The notes under the pieces are model-generated. The model worked only from the letters and a program-made list of their open reading frames with translations. It was not told where the DNA came from and did not search any database. From assembly GCA_003833135.1 (NCBI GenBank), contig QZLH01002191.1:1-16155 (forward strand): a DNA stretch of 16,155 bases, read 5' to 3'. Shown one piece after another: positions 10,562-16,155 of this stretch. The translations under genes and the position numbers were made by a program. Every line of letters begins with the position of its first letter. The first letter of the stretch is position 1. This stretch comes from Oehlia diaphana. Its lineage: Eukaryota > Glomeromycota > Glomeromycetes > Glomerales > Glomeraceae.

Positions 10562-10690
10562 TTATCCTCAAGTCTTTTTTGGACGTATGAAATTTTGGTA
10601 TGTATTTTTGTTCATTGATTTATTTAATTTATCGAAATGGCTTCTAACGTTTCGTTAACTTTCTTTTTTAGATGACTTACTCTTCAGGTT
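10562..10690 (+). repeat. Exon-intron-exon unit, copy 1
   Basis: The unit reads TATCCTCAAGTC, then ATGAAATTTTG, donor GTATGTATTTTT, branch TTCTAACGTTTC, acceptor TTTCTTTTTTAG (to 10671), then ATGACTTACTCTTCAGG. It is clearly homologous to 10965-10986 plus 11397-11502, which is copy 2 split by a mobile element. Conservation of donor, branch site and acceptor at the same spacing supports these being real intron parts. Confidence 0.65.
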
Positions 10691-10986
10691 TAGACACGTT
10701 AGATCTAGGTAGAATTTGGTTTTTTTTTAATTCTTATATCAAGACAATAACTAAAATTTTGTCTTTCTTTATTTAGATTGTTTTTTAGTTTTTTTTTTAT
10801 TTTTATCAAAACTTTGATAACGTTTCAATTTCTTTCTTTTTTTTAGGAAGCTTTTTGTCTCACTAATCAGCTCGTGGGTTTCAGTTTGTTTACTCAAAAA
10901 ATTTTGCCTTCTTTATTTTATTAAAATGTTACTAGTTAATATTTCATTTTTCCTTTTTTTAGATGGTTATATTCTCAAGTTTCTTA

Positions 10987-11396
10987 GGAAACTGCCAGAA
11001 ATGACATCATTTCCTAAGGGGAGGGCACATCTAAAATCTGTGACAGGTTAGTGTCTATCTTGGTGACAAATAATGGTGACAAATAAATTTTTGGCACTAA
11101 AAAAATTCTAAGTCCCTCAGATACTTAGTGTTTTTGAACTTGTGGCTGCACGTGATCAGGTTATGCGTAAACATTACACCTTTCTATTATAGCAAGATCA
11201 ACACTAAACTGTCACAGATTTGAGATAAGCAAGGGGAGGGCATGATGATGTTACACATCTTCCATTTTTAGATACTTGTAGTTAATATAATTCTAGTCAG
11301 AATTATGTTTTAATTTTACATTTCCTAAAATGAATGATGACATGGGGGGGTGTCAAAAATTCTAAAATTTAAATTACGTCATTTCTGGCCATCCCC
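10987..11396. mobile_element. Harbinger-like MITE inserted in the second unit copy
   Basis: Left end GGAAACTGCCAGAAATGAC and right end (reverse complemented) GGGGATGGCCAGAAATGAC align without gaps. The inner part GCCAGAAATGACATCATTT (10994-11012) pairs with 11371-11389 at 17 of 19 bases. TTA flanks both ends (10984-10986 and 11397-11399), the usual three-base PIF/Harbinger target. Removing the element rejoins CTCAAGTTTCTTA to GATGGGTGAAATTTTG, restoring similarity to the first copy at 10565-10599, which is independent support for the borders. No transposase is encoded. Confidence 0.75.
11029..11226. mobile_element. Small inverted-repeat element nested in the Harbinger-like MITE
   Basis: 34-base terminal inverted repeats at 11029-11062 and 11193-11226 share the core AATCTGTGACAG-TTAGTGT and differ at about five positions. 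Direct copies of AAGGGGAGGGCA lie just outside (11016-11027 and 11231-11242). They could be a target duplication of 9-12 bases, which would suggest a Mutator-like element, although short unpaired bases lie between them and the inverted repeats. The interior (about 130 bases) has no coding frame. Confidence 0.65.
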
Positions 11397-11400
11397 TTAG

Positions 11401-11502
11401 ATGGGTGAAATTTTGGTATGTATTTTTTTAGTATATTTATTTTATTTAGTGAAATAGTTGCTAACATTTCATTTTTTTCCTTTTTCAGGTGACTCTTCGG
11501 TT
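11401..11502 (+). repeat. Exon-intron-exon unit, copy 2 (3' part)
   Basis: The sequence GGGTGAAATTTTG|GTATGTATTTT, GCTAACATTTC, TTTTTCAG|GTGACTCTTCGG repeats the unit at 10585-10688. The 5' part of this copy lies before the mobile element at 10963-10986. The intron would be 11416-11488, 73 bases. Confidence 0.65.
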
Positions 11503-11722
11503 CTTTTAGAAGTAAGTTGAATTTGGTTTAATTTTAGCTTTTTTTAAATTTAATCTAATTTTTAACGAAATATTTTTAACATTTCAGTTTTTTTTGTAGA
11601 TTCTAGTTTCAACTTTAGGTATTAGACTGGTAAGTTTTTTAAAACTTAAATTTTTTTATTTTTATATAATGAAACATCAACTCATTTTTCTTTCTTTATT
11701 TTCGTAGGTTGTGGACTTTTGA
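11489..11722 (+). CDS. Possible 3' end of a spliced gene: three very short exons
   Basis: The candidate exons are 11489-11511 (23 bases), 11600-11629 (30 bases) and 11708-11722 (15 bases including TGA). The introns are 11512-11599 and 11630-11707. Both start GTAAGT and end in T-rich sequence plus GTAG, with AACATTTCAG or similar branch-region sequence. Spliced, they read DSSVLLEILVSTLGIRLVV, then Asp-Phe and TGA. The frame is open across both junctions, which is suggestive but short. The frame could not be carried into the exon before 11416, where both phases meet a stop. So this may be the remnant of a gene or partly chance. Two AATAAA signals follow at 11899 and 11920. No function can be inferred. 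Confidence 0.35.
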
Positions 11723-11898
11723 TCAAATGGAAAAGTGAAAACAATAAGTTTTGCAATACCTGTTGCGGAACTTTATTATTAATGAAACATTACTCTATTT
11801 TTATTGGCTTTAGACAATAGTTTGGGTGAGAGTTTATTGTAGAATTTTAGATTTTTTTAGTTCCTTTTTTTATTTTCAATATTTGCATATTATATAGT

Positions 11899-11925
11899 AA
11901 TAAAATGATGTATTTGCTAAATAAA
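11899..11925 (+). terminator. Candidate polyadenylation signals
   Basis: AATAAA occurs at 11899-11904 and 11920-11925, about 180-200 bases after the TGA at 11720-11722 in otherwise T-rich sequence. The position suits the 3' end of the plus-strand transcription unit above. In DNA this rich in A and T the motif is common, so the support is weak. Confidence 0.3.
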
Positions 11926-12105
11926 AGTAATTAGTGATGTTGTAGTTAAAAAACAATATATCGTATAATTATCAAATGAATTATATTTTGATATTTATTG
12001 TTTAGGTTATAGTCTGATAATTATTTGTTTGGTTAAATATCAATGATTATCTTCTAAGTTTAAATATGATAATTTATTACTGTTTATCCCTATTGATATT
12101 ACTCG

Positions 12106-12135
12106 ACGAGTCTGATTATTACGAGTCTGATTATC
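12106..12135 (+). repeat. 15-bp tandem duplication
   Basis: ACGAGTCTGATTATT (12106-12120) is followed directly by ACGAGTCTGATTATC (12121-12135). It lies in an ATTATC/GATAAT-rich spacer between the plus-strand array and the element at 12179. Confidence 0.8.
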
Positions 12136-12178
12136 GAAATATATCATATTTTATAAATAATGTGATAAATATTGATAA

Positions 12179-12355
12179 AGTGATATATGGGGATAAGCAC
12201 AGCAAAACAAGGGGATAGCCTTAAAAAAAATTTTCTTAAGTTTATATGATAATTATGCTCCAATTTATCCAAAAATTACAGTTGTAATGAAATCTCAAAA
12301 AAAAATTTTTAGATCCTATCCCCTTGTTTTGCTGTGCATGTCCCCATATATCACT
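12179..12355. mobile_element. 177-bp MITE-like element with 40-bp terminal inverted repeats
   Basis: Left arm 12179-12218 and right arm 12316-12355 pair over 40 bases with only two or three mismatches at positions 16-18. They share AGTGATATATGGGGA and GCACAGCAAAACAAGGGG. The central 97 bases are AT-rich and non-coding. No clear target duplication was found. The near-identity of the arms suggests a recent insertion compared with the other elements in the window. Confidence 0.8.
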
Positions 12356-12496
12356 ATATATCACCAAAAAAATTTCTTGATATTCTCAAGAAATCATAAA
12401 TGGTATATGGTATATAGACAAAGATAATATAAAATTAGTATATAATTAACAATAGATCTAAAAATAAGACTATATAATAGAATACTAGACTTTAAA

Positions 12497-13411
12497 TCAT
12501 TCTTTTAAAAGCGCTTTTAATTTATTTTGAGCTTATTCATATCCTTGTTCAGCAGATTTCTTATACCAAAAAATTGCTTGATCAACATCTTTTTTAATTC
12601 CATTGCCACATTCATACATTAAAGCAAGATTATATTGAACTATATCATTTCCTAGATTTGCTGCTTTTTGATATAATTCAATTGCTTTTTGTTTATTAAC
12701 ATCAGTTCCAATTCTATTATCATAACAACATCCTAAATTATTTATTCCATGTGAATTTCCAAATTCTGCCACAATATAATATAACTCAAATGCTTTCTGT
12801 GTATTAATGTCAGTTCCAATTCCAATATTATAACAATATCCCAATAGATTTATTCCACCTGGATATTCTTTTTTTGCCAACATCTTAGACAATTCAAAGG
12901 TTTTACCAAGATTATTATCAATATCATTTCTATCCATGTACAAAATAGAGAGGTCAAATTGAGCTGAATTGTTTTCTAACTCCGCTGATTTTAGATATAA
13001 TTCAAATGCATATTGTTTATTAACACTCATTCCAATTCCATGACAATTAAGATATCCAAGTAAATAAATAGAATTTGAATTATTTTGATTATTTAAAAGC
13101 CAATTGCAAATTTCTTGTAAATTTATATTAAGATTATTAATACAATCAAGAATATGTTGCTTTCTTTCATTTTTATCTTTTCCTTCATTTACCTCTTTAA
13201 AATAAAAATTTACCAAATCATCAACTACTATACTTAAATCTTCTTCAAATATATTTTCATGGATATTTTGAATTGTAGGACCAATTTCTCTTTTATTTAT
13301 TTTATCAAAATTTTGAATAAAAATTTGTGATAATTCTTCATATAGTTGTTTTTTACTTGGTAATTTAGGGTTTAATTTATAACATTTATTAGTTTAATTA
13401 TTACTGGACAT
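12497..13411 (-). pseudogene. Sel1-like repeat (SLR) protein gene with in-frame stops near both ends
   Basis: ATG at 13409-13411 gives MSSNN, then an in-frame TAA at 13394-13396. The frame then stays open for 286 codons (13393-12536) to a TAA at 12533-12535. Beyond that the same frame continues AQNKLKALLKE to a TGA at 12497-12499, which looks like the original C-terminus. The N-terminal third (about 125 residues, including EENIFEEDLS-like NIHENIFEEDLSIVVDDLVN) resembles the leader common to Rhizophagus Sel1/kinase-type proteins. Then follow five tandem SLRs of 36 residues: four with YLLGY/LGYCY-type helix A and AFELY helix B, and the second diverged. The last ends QAIFWYKKSAEQGYE. SLRs are TPR-like helical repeats for protein-protein binding, often in signalling. 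There is no in-frame Met between the early TAA and the first repeat, so normal translation from the ATG would stop after five residues. Either a recent pseudogene, or an upstream exon is spliced in past the TAA. The open core argues for recent loss. Confidence 0.85.
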
Positions 13412-13830
13412 TTTAAATGATAAATAAAAATTAAAGCAAAAAATTTTTAATTTGGTATTTATATTATTTATGGTAATACTGCAGATCAATTTTCTGCAAC
13501 TTTTTAAGCCACCACTTACGTCATTGATCCTTACGTATGCAAATCATTTTTTCTTTAAGATTAATTTTCAATATCATATTTTAAGCCACAATTATTAAAT
13601 TTTAACAGATTTTAAAAAGAATAAAAAAAAATTTTAGACTATTAGACAAACAAGCAACTTAAGTAGGGTAAAATGGGGTTCTGGTGCAAACACCCTACTG
13701 CTCACCCTCCAGATGGTTTCTAGGTATACATTTTTTTTGCTATCAAATAAGGCTTCAATCCATTTTAGAGTCGTTTATTGCTATACTTTTTTTTGTTATG
13801 ATTTATGACATCCATGGTTCATATGGTGGT
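13412..13830. other. Spacer upstream of the Sel1-like gene, no gene seen
   Basis: The sequence is AT-rich, with no supportable coding frame. Immediately 5' of the ATG at 13411 it is T/A-rich, as expected of a fungal promoter, but no specific element is recognisable. From about 13690 the words CACCCT and CTATAC begin to appear, which are diverged forms of the tandem repeats that follow. Confidence 0.4.
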
Positions 13831-14036
13831 CTAAAAGTATAACTAATTTATAGCTTTAATGAGACATTTAGATTGATTTTAGGATAGTAAAAATTATACT
13901 ATCCTTTCAAGCCTTCGTTATCATTATGAAAGCCTAAAAGTATATCTTATTTTTAACTTTAATGAGACATTTAGCTTGATTCTAGAATAACAAAAATTAT
14001 GTTATATTTCTTACTGTTAAAATACCACAGAAAGAA
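13831..14036 (+). repeat. 103-bp tandem duplication
   Basis: Copies at 13831-13933 and 13934-14036 share CTAAAAGTATA, CTTTAATGAGACATTTAG, TTGATT and AAAAATTATR at the same spacing, with roughly a fifth of positions diverged. It lies next to the 180-bp repeats but is unlike them in sequence. Confidence 0.8.
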
Positions 14037-14154
14037 CGAGAATGAAGTGATCATTCTTGTAGTAGTATGCTTCTGTAAGCTCTTTTTTCATACCATTTTT
14101 TATGTTATCCTAGATTTAAGTTCAGAGTGATTTCACTTAGTTCTTAATGGTGAA

Positions 14155-14189
14155 AAATTTACACCTGTCCTAAGGACAGGTATAAATTT
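14155..14189. repeat. Perfect-core hairpin at the start of the 180-bp array
   Basis: AAATTTACACCTGTCC and GGACAGGTATAAATTT pair over 16 bases with one mismatch around a TAA loop. The right arm is also the first AGGTRTAAATTT of the tandem array, so the hairpin is an inverted copy of the repeat start. Confidence 0.75.
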
Positions 14190-14870
14190 TTGTATACCAA
14201 AATGCAAACCAATTTGGCTTTTAAGCTCACCTTGCTATACATTTTTCCATCATTTTTTTACTATACGGGAAATCCTTAAATTGACATTTTATGGTGTATA
14301 TTCAGGTGTAAATTTTTGTATATCAGGATGTAAAGCTAACTAGTTTTTAAGCCTACCCTGCTATACATTATTTTTTCACCATGCAGGAAAGCATTAAATA
14401 GTTATTTTAAACTCACCCTGCTATTCATAACTGGTGCAGCTTCTAAATGTACAATTTTGAAAAGGTGTAAATTTATCCTCGATCAGGTGTAAATTTTGTA
14501 TACTGGAATGTAAAGCTAACTAGTTTTTAAGCCTACCCTGCTATACATTATTTTTTCACCATGCAGGAAAGCATTAAATAGTTATTTTAAACTCACCCTG
14601 CTATTTATAACTGGTGCAGCTTCTAAATGTACAATTTTGAAAAGGTGTAAATTTATCCTCGATCAGGTGTAAATTTTGTATACCAGAATGTAAAGCTAAC
14701 TAGTTTTTAAGCCTTCACTACTATACGTTTTTTTCTGTCCATACAAGAAGACATTAAATGAATATATTAAGCTCATCCTGCTATACATGCTTTTAGGTGA
14801 AAAATTTTGGAAAGGTGTAAATTTTCTTTGACCAGGTGTATTTTTTTTTACCAAGATTCATTCAGGTAGG
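14177..14870 (+). repeat. ~180-bp tandem repeat, four copies plus a fragment
   Basis: Copies begin with CAGGTGTAAATTT at 14177 (degenerate, 126 bases), 14303 (181), 14484 (180), 14664 (169, diverged at the 3' half) and 14833 (fragment). The two central copies are nearly identical, with shared CTAACTAGTTTTTAAGCC, CACCATGCAGGAAAGC and TCACCCTGCTAT. Within each unit AGGTGTAAATTT and CACCCTGCTATA-like words recur, suggesting an older shorter period. No coding frame runs through it. Confidence 0.9.
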
Positions 14871-14879
14871 AAGGCCCAC

Positions 14880-15116
14880 CTACTGATGTCCCATAGTCTT
14901 TTCATGTAGCCGTTTAATAATGTACTGGGTCACATAATATCCTCCTTTATGATTACGGCAAAGTCCAGGTTTAGAACTTGTTGGTTTATTACAAATCTTA
15001 CAAGGAAGACGTGCTCTAGCTTTCCAATGTTTATGTCAGCCTTCTGTTTTCCAACAGGTTTGACCACAAATGTTTCCTGATCTGAGTAAGTAGTTGCAAA
15101 TATATTCACCTTGCAT
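14880..15116 (-). pseudogene. Small Cys/His-rich zinc-binding protein, one in-frame stop
   Basis: ATG at 15114-15116 starts a 78-codon frame ending TAG at 14880-14882, broken only by TGA at 15036-15038 (codon 27). Cys and His residues form two likely zinc sites. The first is C7, C17, C21, the stop position 27 and H30. The second is C39-x2-C42-x10-C53-x2-H56 within PCKICNKPTSSKPGLCRNH. TGA is one base from a Cys codon, and a Cys at 27 would complete the first site, so the stop very likely replaced a ligand. After the second site comes GGYYVTQYIIKRLHEK. Small proteins with this Cys pattern accompany large DNA viruses and mobile elements in some eukaryotes, but I cannot name this one. It is divergent to the gene starting at 15165, with 48 bases between the two ATGs. 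Confidence 0.6.
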
Positions 15117-15164
15117 TATTTAATATAATTAAATATTTTCATTTAATAAATAATTATACACACA
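15117..15164. promoter_or_regulatory. Short divergent intergenic region
   Basis: These 48 bases lie between two head-to-head start codons (minus ATG at 15116, plus ATG at 15165). They are almost only A and T, with TTTAATATAATTAAATATT and a second ATTTAATAAATAATTATA. A shared bidirectional promoter is inferred from position and composition only. Confidence 0.35.
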
Positions 15165-15549
15165 ATGAATAAGCAAAAGCAAAGTACTCAAACTGCTTTA
15201 GTTAAGCCTTTATCACAAGATATCGAGATGACTTTAATTAATGTAATCAAAGCAGGACTTTATTATAAAAAGCCAAAGAATGGTAAATTCATGCAAGGAT
15301 ATAAAGAACAGATTAGTAAATTGCGTCAAGCAGAAGATCCAAAAGAATGAATATATTTTAAATACTGTGCACAAAATTATTCCTAATGAAGCCAAGTACC
15401 ATCAATATAAGATTGATTACAAATCATGGTATCAAAGAGATCCAAAGATTCTTAATGCCATTATAAATCTTCATGTGTTATACTATAAGTTAGCTAAAGA
15501 TTATTTTATTACAGAAGAGAAAATTGCCAAAGAAGTTGAAGACTTTCTC
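15165..15549 (+). pseudogene. Unknown gene with one frameshift and a truncated 3' end
   Basis: ATG at 15165 opens 61 codons beginning MNKQKQSTQTALVKPLSQD and ending at TGA (15348-15350). The next frame, overlapping from before 15340, continues without a gap as NEYILNTVHKIIPNEAKYH, then YKSWYQRDPKILNAIINLH, and FITEEKIAKEVEDF near 15500-15545. Both parts are hydrophilic with balanced composition, so a single gene of about 130 residues with one frameshift at the A-run near 15340 is the simplest reading. The open frame goes on to 15603, but from 15550 it is antisense to the integrase C-terminus, so that tail is probably not native. The gene seems to have lost its end where the integrase fragment joins. 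No domain recognised. Confidence 0.5.
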
Positions 15550-16044
15550 TCAATTCATAAGTACCCATTGAGGTGGAAGTTCAGTATTATCTGGAATAAT
15601 TAAAAGCTCTTCTTTTACAAAGAATCTCTCTGGTCCTTTACCTTCATTATCAGCTAACCAGTATAATACTGGCTGATTTTTTTGCACTAAAGTTTTACAT
15701 ATATGATAAATTTTAGGAGACCAATTCATATCTCCTGCTTGACATCTTCTTCCTTCCAAATCATTAGGTTCAAGTAAATATCTTATATTTAAATCATGTG
15801 ATAATTTCTTTTCATCAAATTCAAGAGGACCATCTCGTGGTTTAAAAGATTTGGCACATACTCGTGTCTTTTTTATTGCTTTAATAGGAGATATACCAAG
15901 TAGTTGAGTTATTGAATTATTCAGGTCCTTTATAACTGCAGGTAGATTTTTAACTCAGGCTTGAGAATTCATCTTATTTTCCTTTAAAGTTAGCAAGTCA
16001 GATGCAACTTGAGGGGTAAAGAGACGCTCAACTACATCAGGAAA
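15550..16044 (-). pseudogene. C-terminal part of a retroviral-type/DDE integrase from a mobile element
   Basis: The minus frame is open from 16044 to TGA at 15550-15552 except for TGA at 15955-15957. It runs PDVVERLFTPQVASDLL, then past the stop VKNLPAVIKDLNNSITQLLG and ISPIKAIKK, the typical end of an integrase core. Next come RDGPLEFDEKKLSHDLNIRY and LLEPNDLEGRRCQAGDMNW, and then a small barrel-like domain with WSPKIYHICKTLVQKNQPVL, YWLADNEGKG and FFVKEELLIIP, resembling the C-terminal SH3-like or chromo-like domain of Ty3/Maverick/KRAB-A-type integrases. The catalytic Asp/Asp/Glu residues would lie further upstream and are missing. At 16045 the frame ends abruptly in a repeat, which removed or displaced the N-terminal part. 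It is remnant only, not active. Confidence 0.65.
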
Positions 16045-16155
16045 TTATATAGTGCGAAAAGTTGCGCAAGTTTACACATCATAATATTTCGTAAGCTTCC
16101 AGACCCGCCGCAAGTTTGCGTAAGCGTAATATTTCGTAACTTTTTAAAATATTTC
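16045..16155. repeat. Repeat interrupting the integrase, running off the window
   Basis: Two related segments, GCGCAAGTTTACACATCATAA and CGCAAGTTTGCGTAAGCGTA, each lead into ATAATATTTCGTAA or GTAATATTTCGTAA, around CTTCCAGACCCGCCG. The base composition is richer in GC than the flanks. It begins exactly where the integrase frame is lost. The right end is outside the window, so size and type are unknown. Confidence 0.55.

Larger units (their letters stand above)
8050..11722 (+). other. Array of intron-like modules with very short exon-like spacers
   Basis: About twenty T-runs ending in TAG or CAG, like fungal 3' splice acceptors, occur on the plus strand. The AG ends at 8074, 8126, 8294, 8382, 9070, 9100, 9129, 9190, 9239, 9313, 9438, 10359, 10411, 10501, 10671, 10776, 10846, 10962, 11488, 11599 and 11707. 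Several have branch-site-like sequence 15-35 bases upstream: TACTAAT at 8056-8062, TACTAAC at 8353-8359, TTCTAAC at 10642-10648, CTAAC at 11461-11465. Donor-like GTTAGT (8311), GTATGT (10600 region and 11416), GTAAGT (11512, 11630) precede some of them. Spacers between candidate introns are mostly 15-100 bases. Some read open from the acceptor, such as 28 codons from 9314 to a TAA at 9398-9400 containing EVLLLTFGDLDD, and the stretch from 10360 beginning VYNAHFKGWTLFDF. No single continuous spliced frame across the region could be built, so this may be a decayed or non-coding multi-exon gene grown by tandem duplication. Two mobile elements have inserted in it. Confidence 0.45.

Noticed and set aside
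10467..10658. 63-codon plus-strand frame
   Set aside because: It crosses candidate acceptor, donor and branch sites of the duplicated units, so it reads through introns.
1..16155. CRISPR arrays, tRNA or rRNA genes, bacterial operons
   Set aside because: No regularly spaced identical repeats with unique spacers, no cloverleaf or rRNA sequence, and the intron-like signals and base composition are eukaryotic.

Overview
The window looks like nuclear DNA of a very AT-rich eukaryote, most likely an arbuscular mycorrhizal fungus close to Rhizophagus irregularis. The main reasons are a Sel1-like repeat gene of the kind greatly expanded in that group, intron signals (GTAAG/GTATGT donors, TACTAAC-like branch sites, T-run plus TAG acceptors), high AT content, and dense decayed transposon genes and small inverted-repeat elements. 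No intact, confidently expressed gene is visible. Nearly everything recognisable is a relic or a repeat, and most of the longer computed open frames are shadows or low-complexity frames.

Layout. 1-583: a TGTGCACA palindrome cluster, a ~22-bp minisatellite and an inverted repeat. 584-4557: one long decayed gene on the minus strand, probably a transposon-derived protein of more than 800 residues, seen as many colinear fragments in shifting frames. 4558-6423: AT-rich DNA with no supportable gene. 6540-7970: two polypyrimidine tracts around a decayed minus-strand gene for a charged, lysine/glutamate-rich protein (7045-7793).

8050-11722 is the most unusual region. On the plus strand it holds about twenty modules, each ending in a T-run and TAG like a 3' splice acceptor, several preceded by a branch-site-like CTAAC. 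They are separated by very short exon-like pieces. Some modules are clear tandem copies. One stretch is a strict 30-bp tandem repeat. A hAT-like foldback element (9837-10267) and a Harbinger-like element with a second element nested in it (10987-11396) have inserted here. The last three short exons splice into an open frame ending at 11722, followed by two AATAAA signals.

12179-12355 is another small inverted-repeat element. 12497-13411 is a Sel1-like repeat gene whose core is intact but which carries in-frame stops near both ends. 13831-14870 holds two families of tandem repeats (103 and 180 bp). 14880-16044 carries three small relics: a Cys/His-rich zinc-binding protein (minus), a divergent unknown gene (plus), and the C-terminal end of an integrase (minus), which is cut by a repeat running off the right edge.

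Frameshifts at homopolymers could be assembly errors. In-frame TAA, TAG and TGA codons are harder to explain that way.
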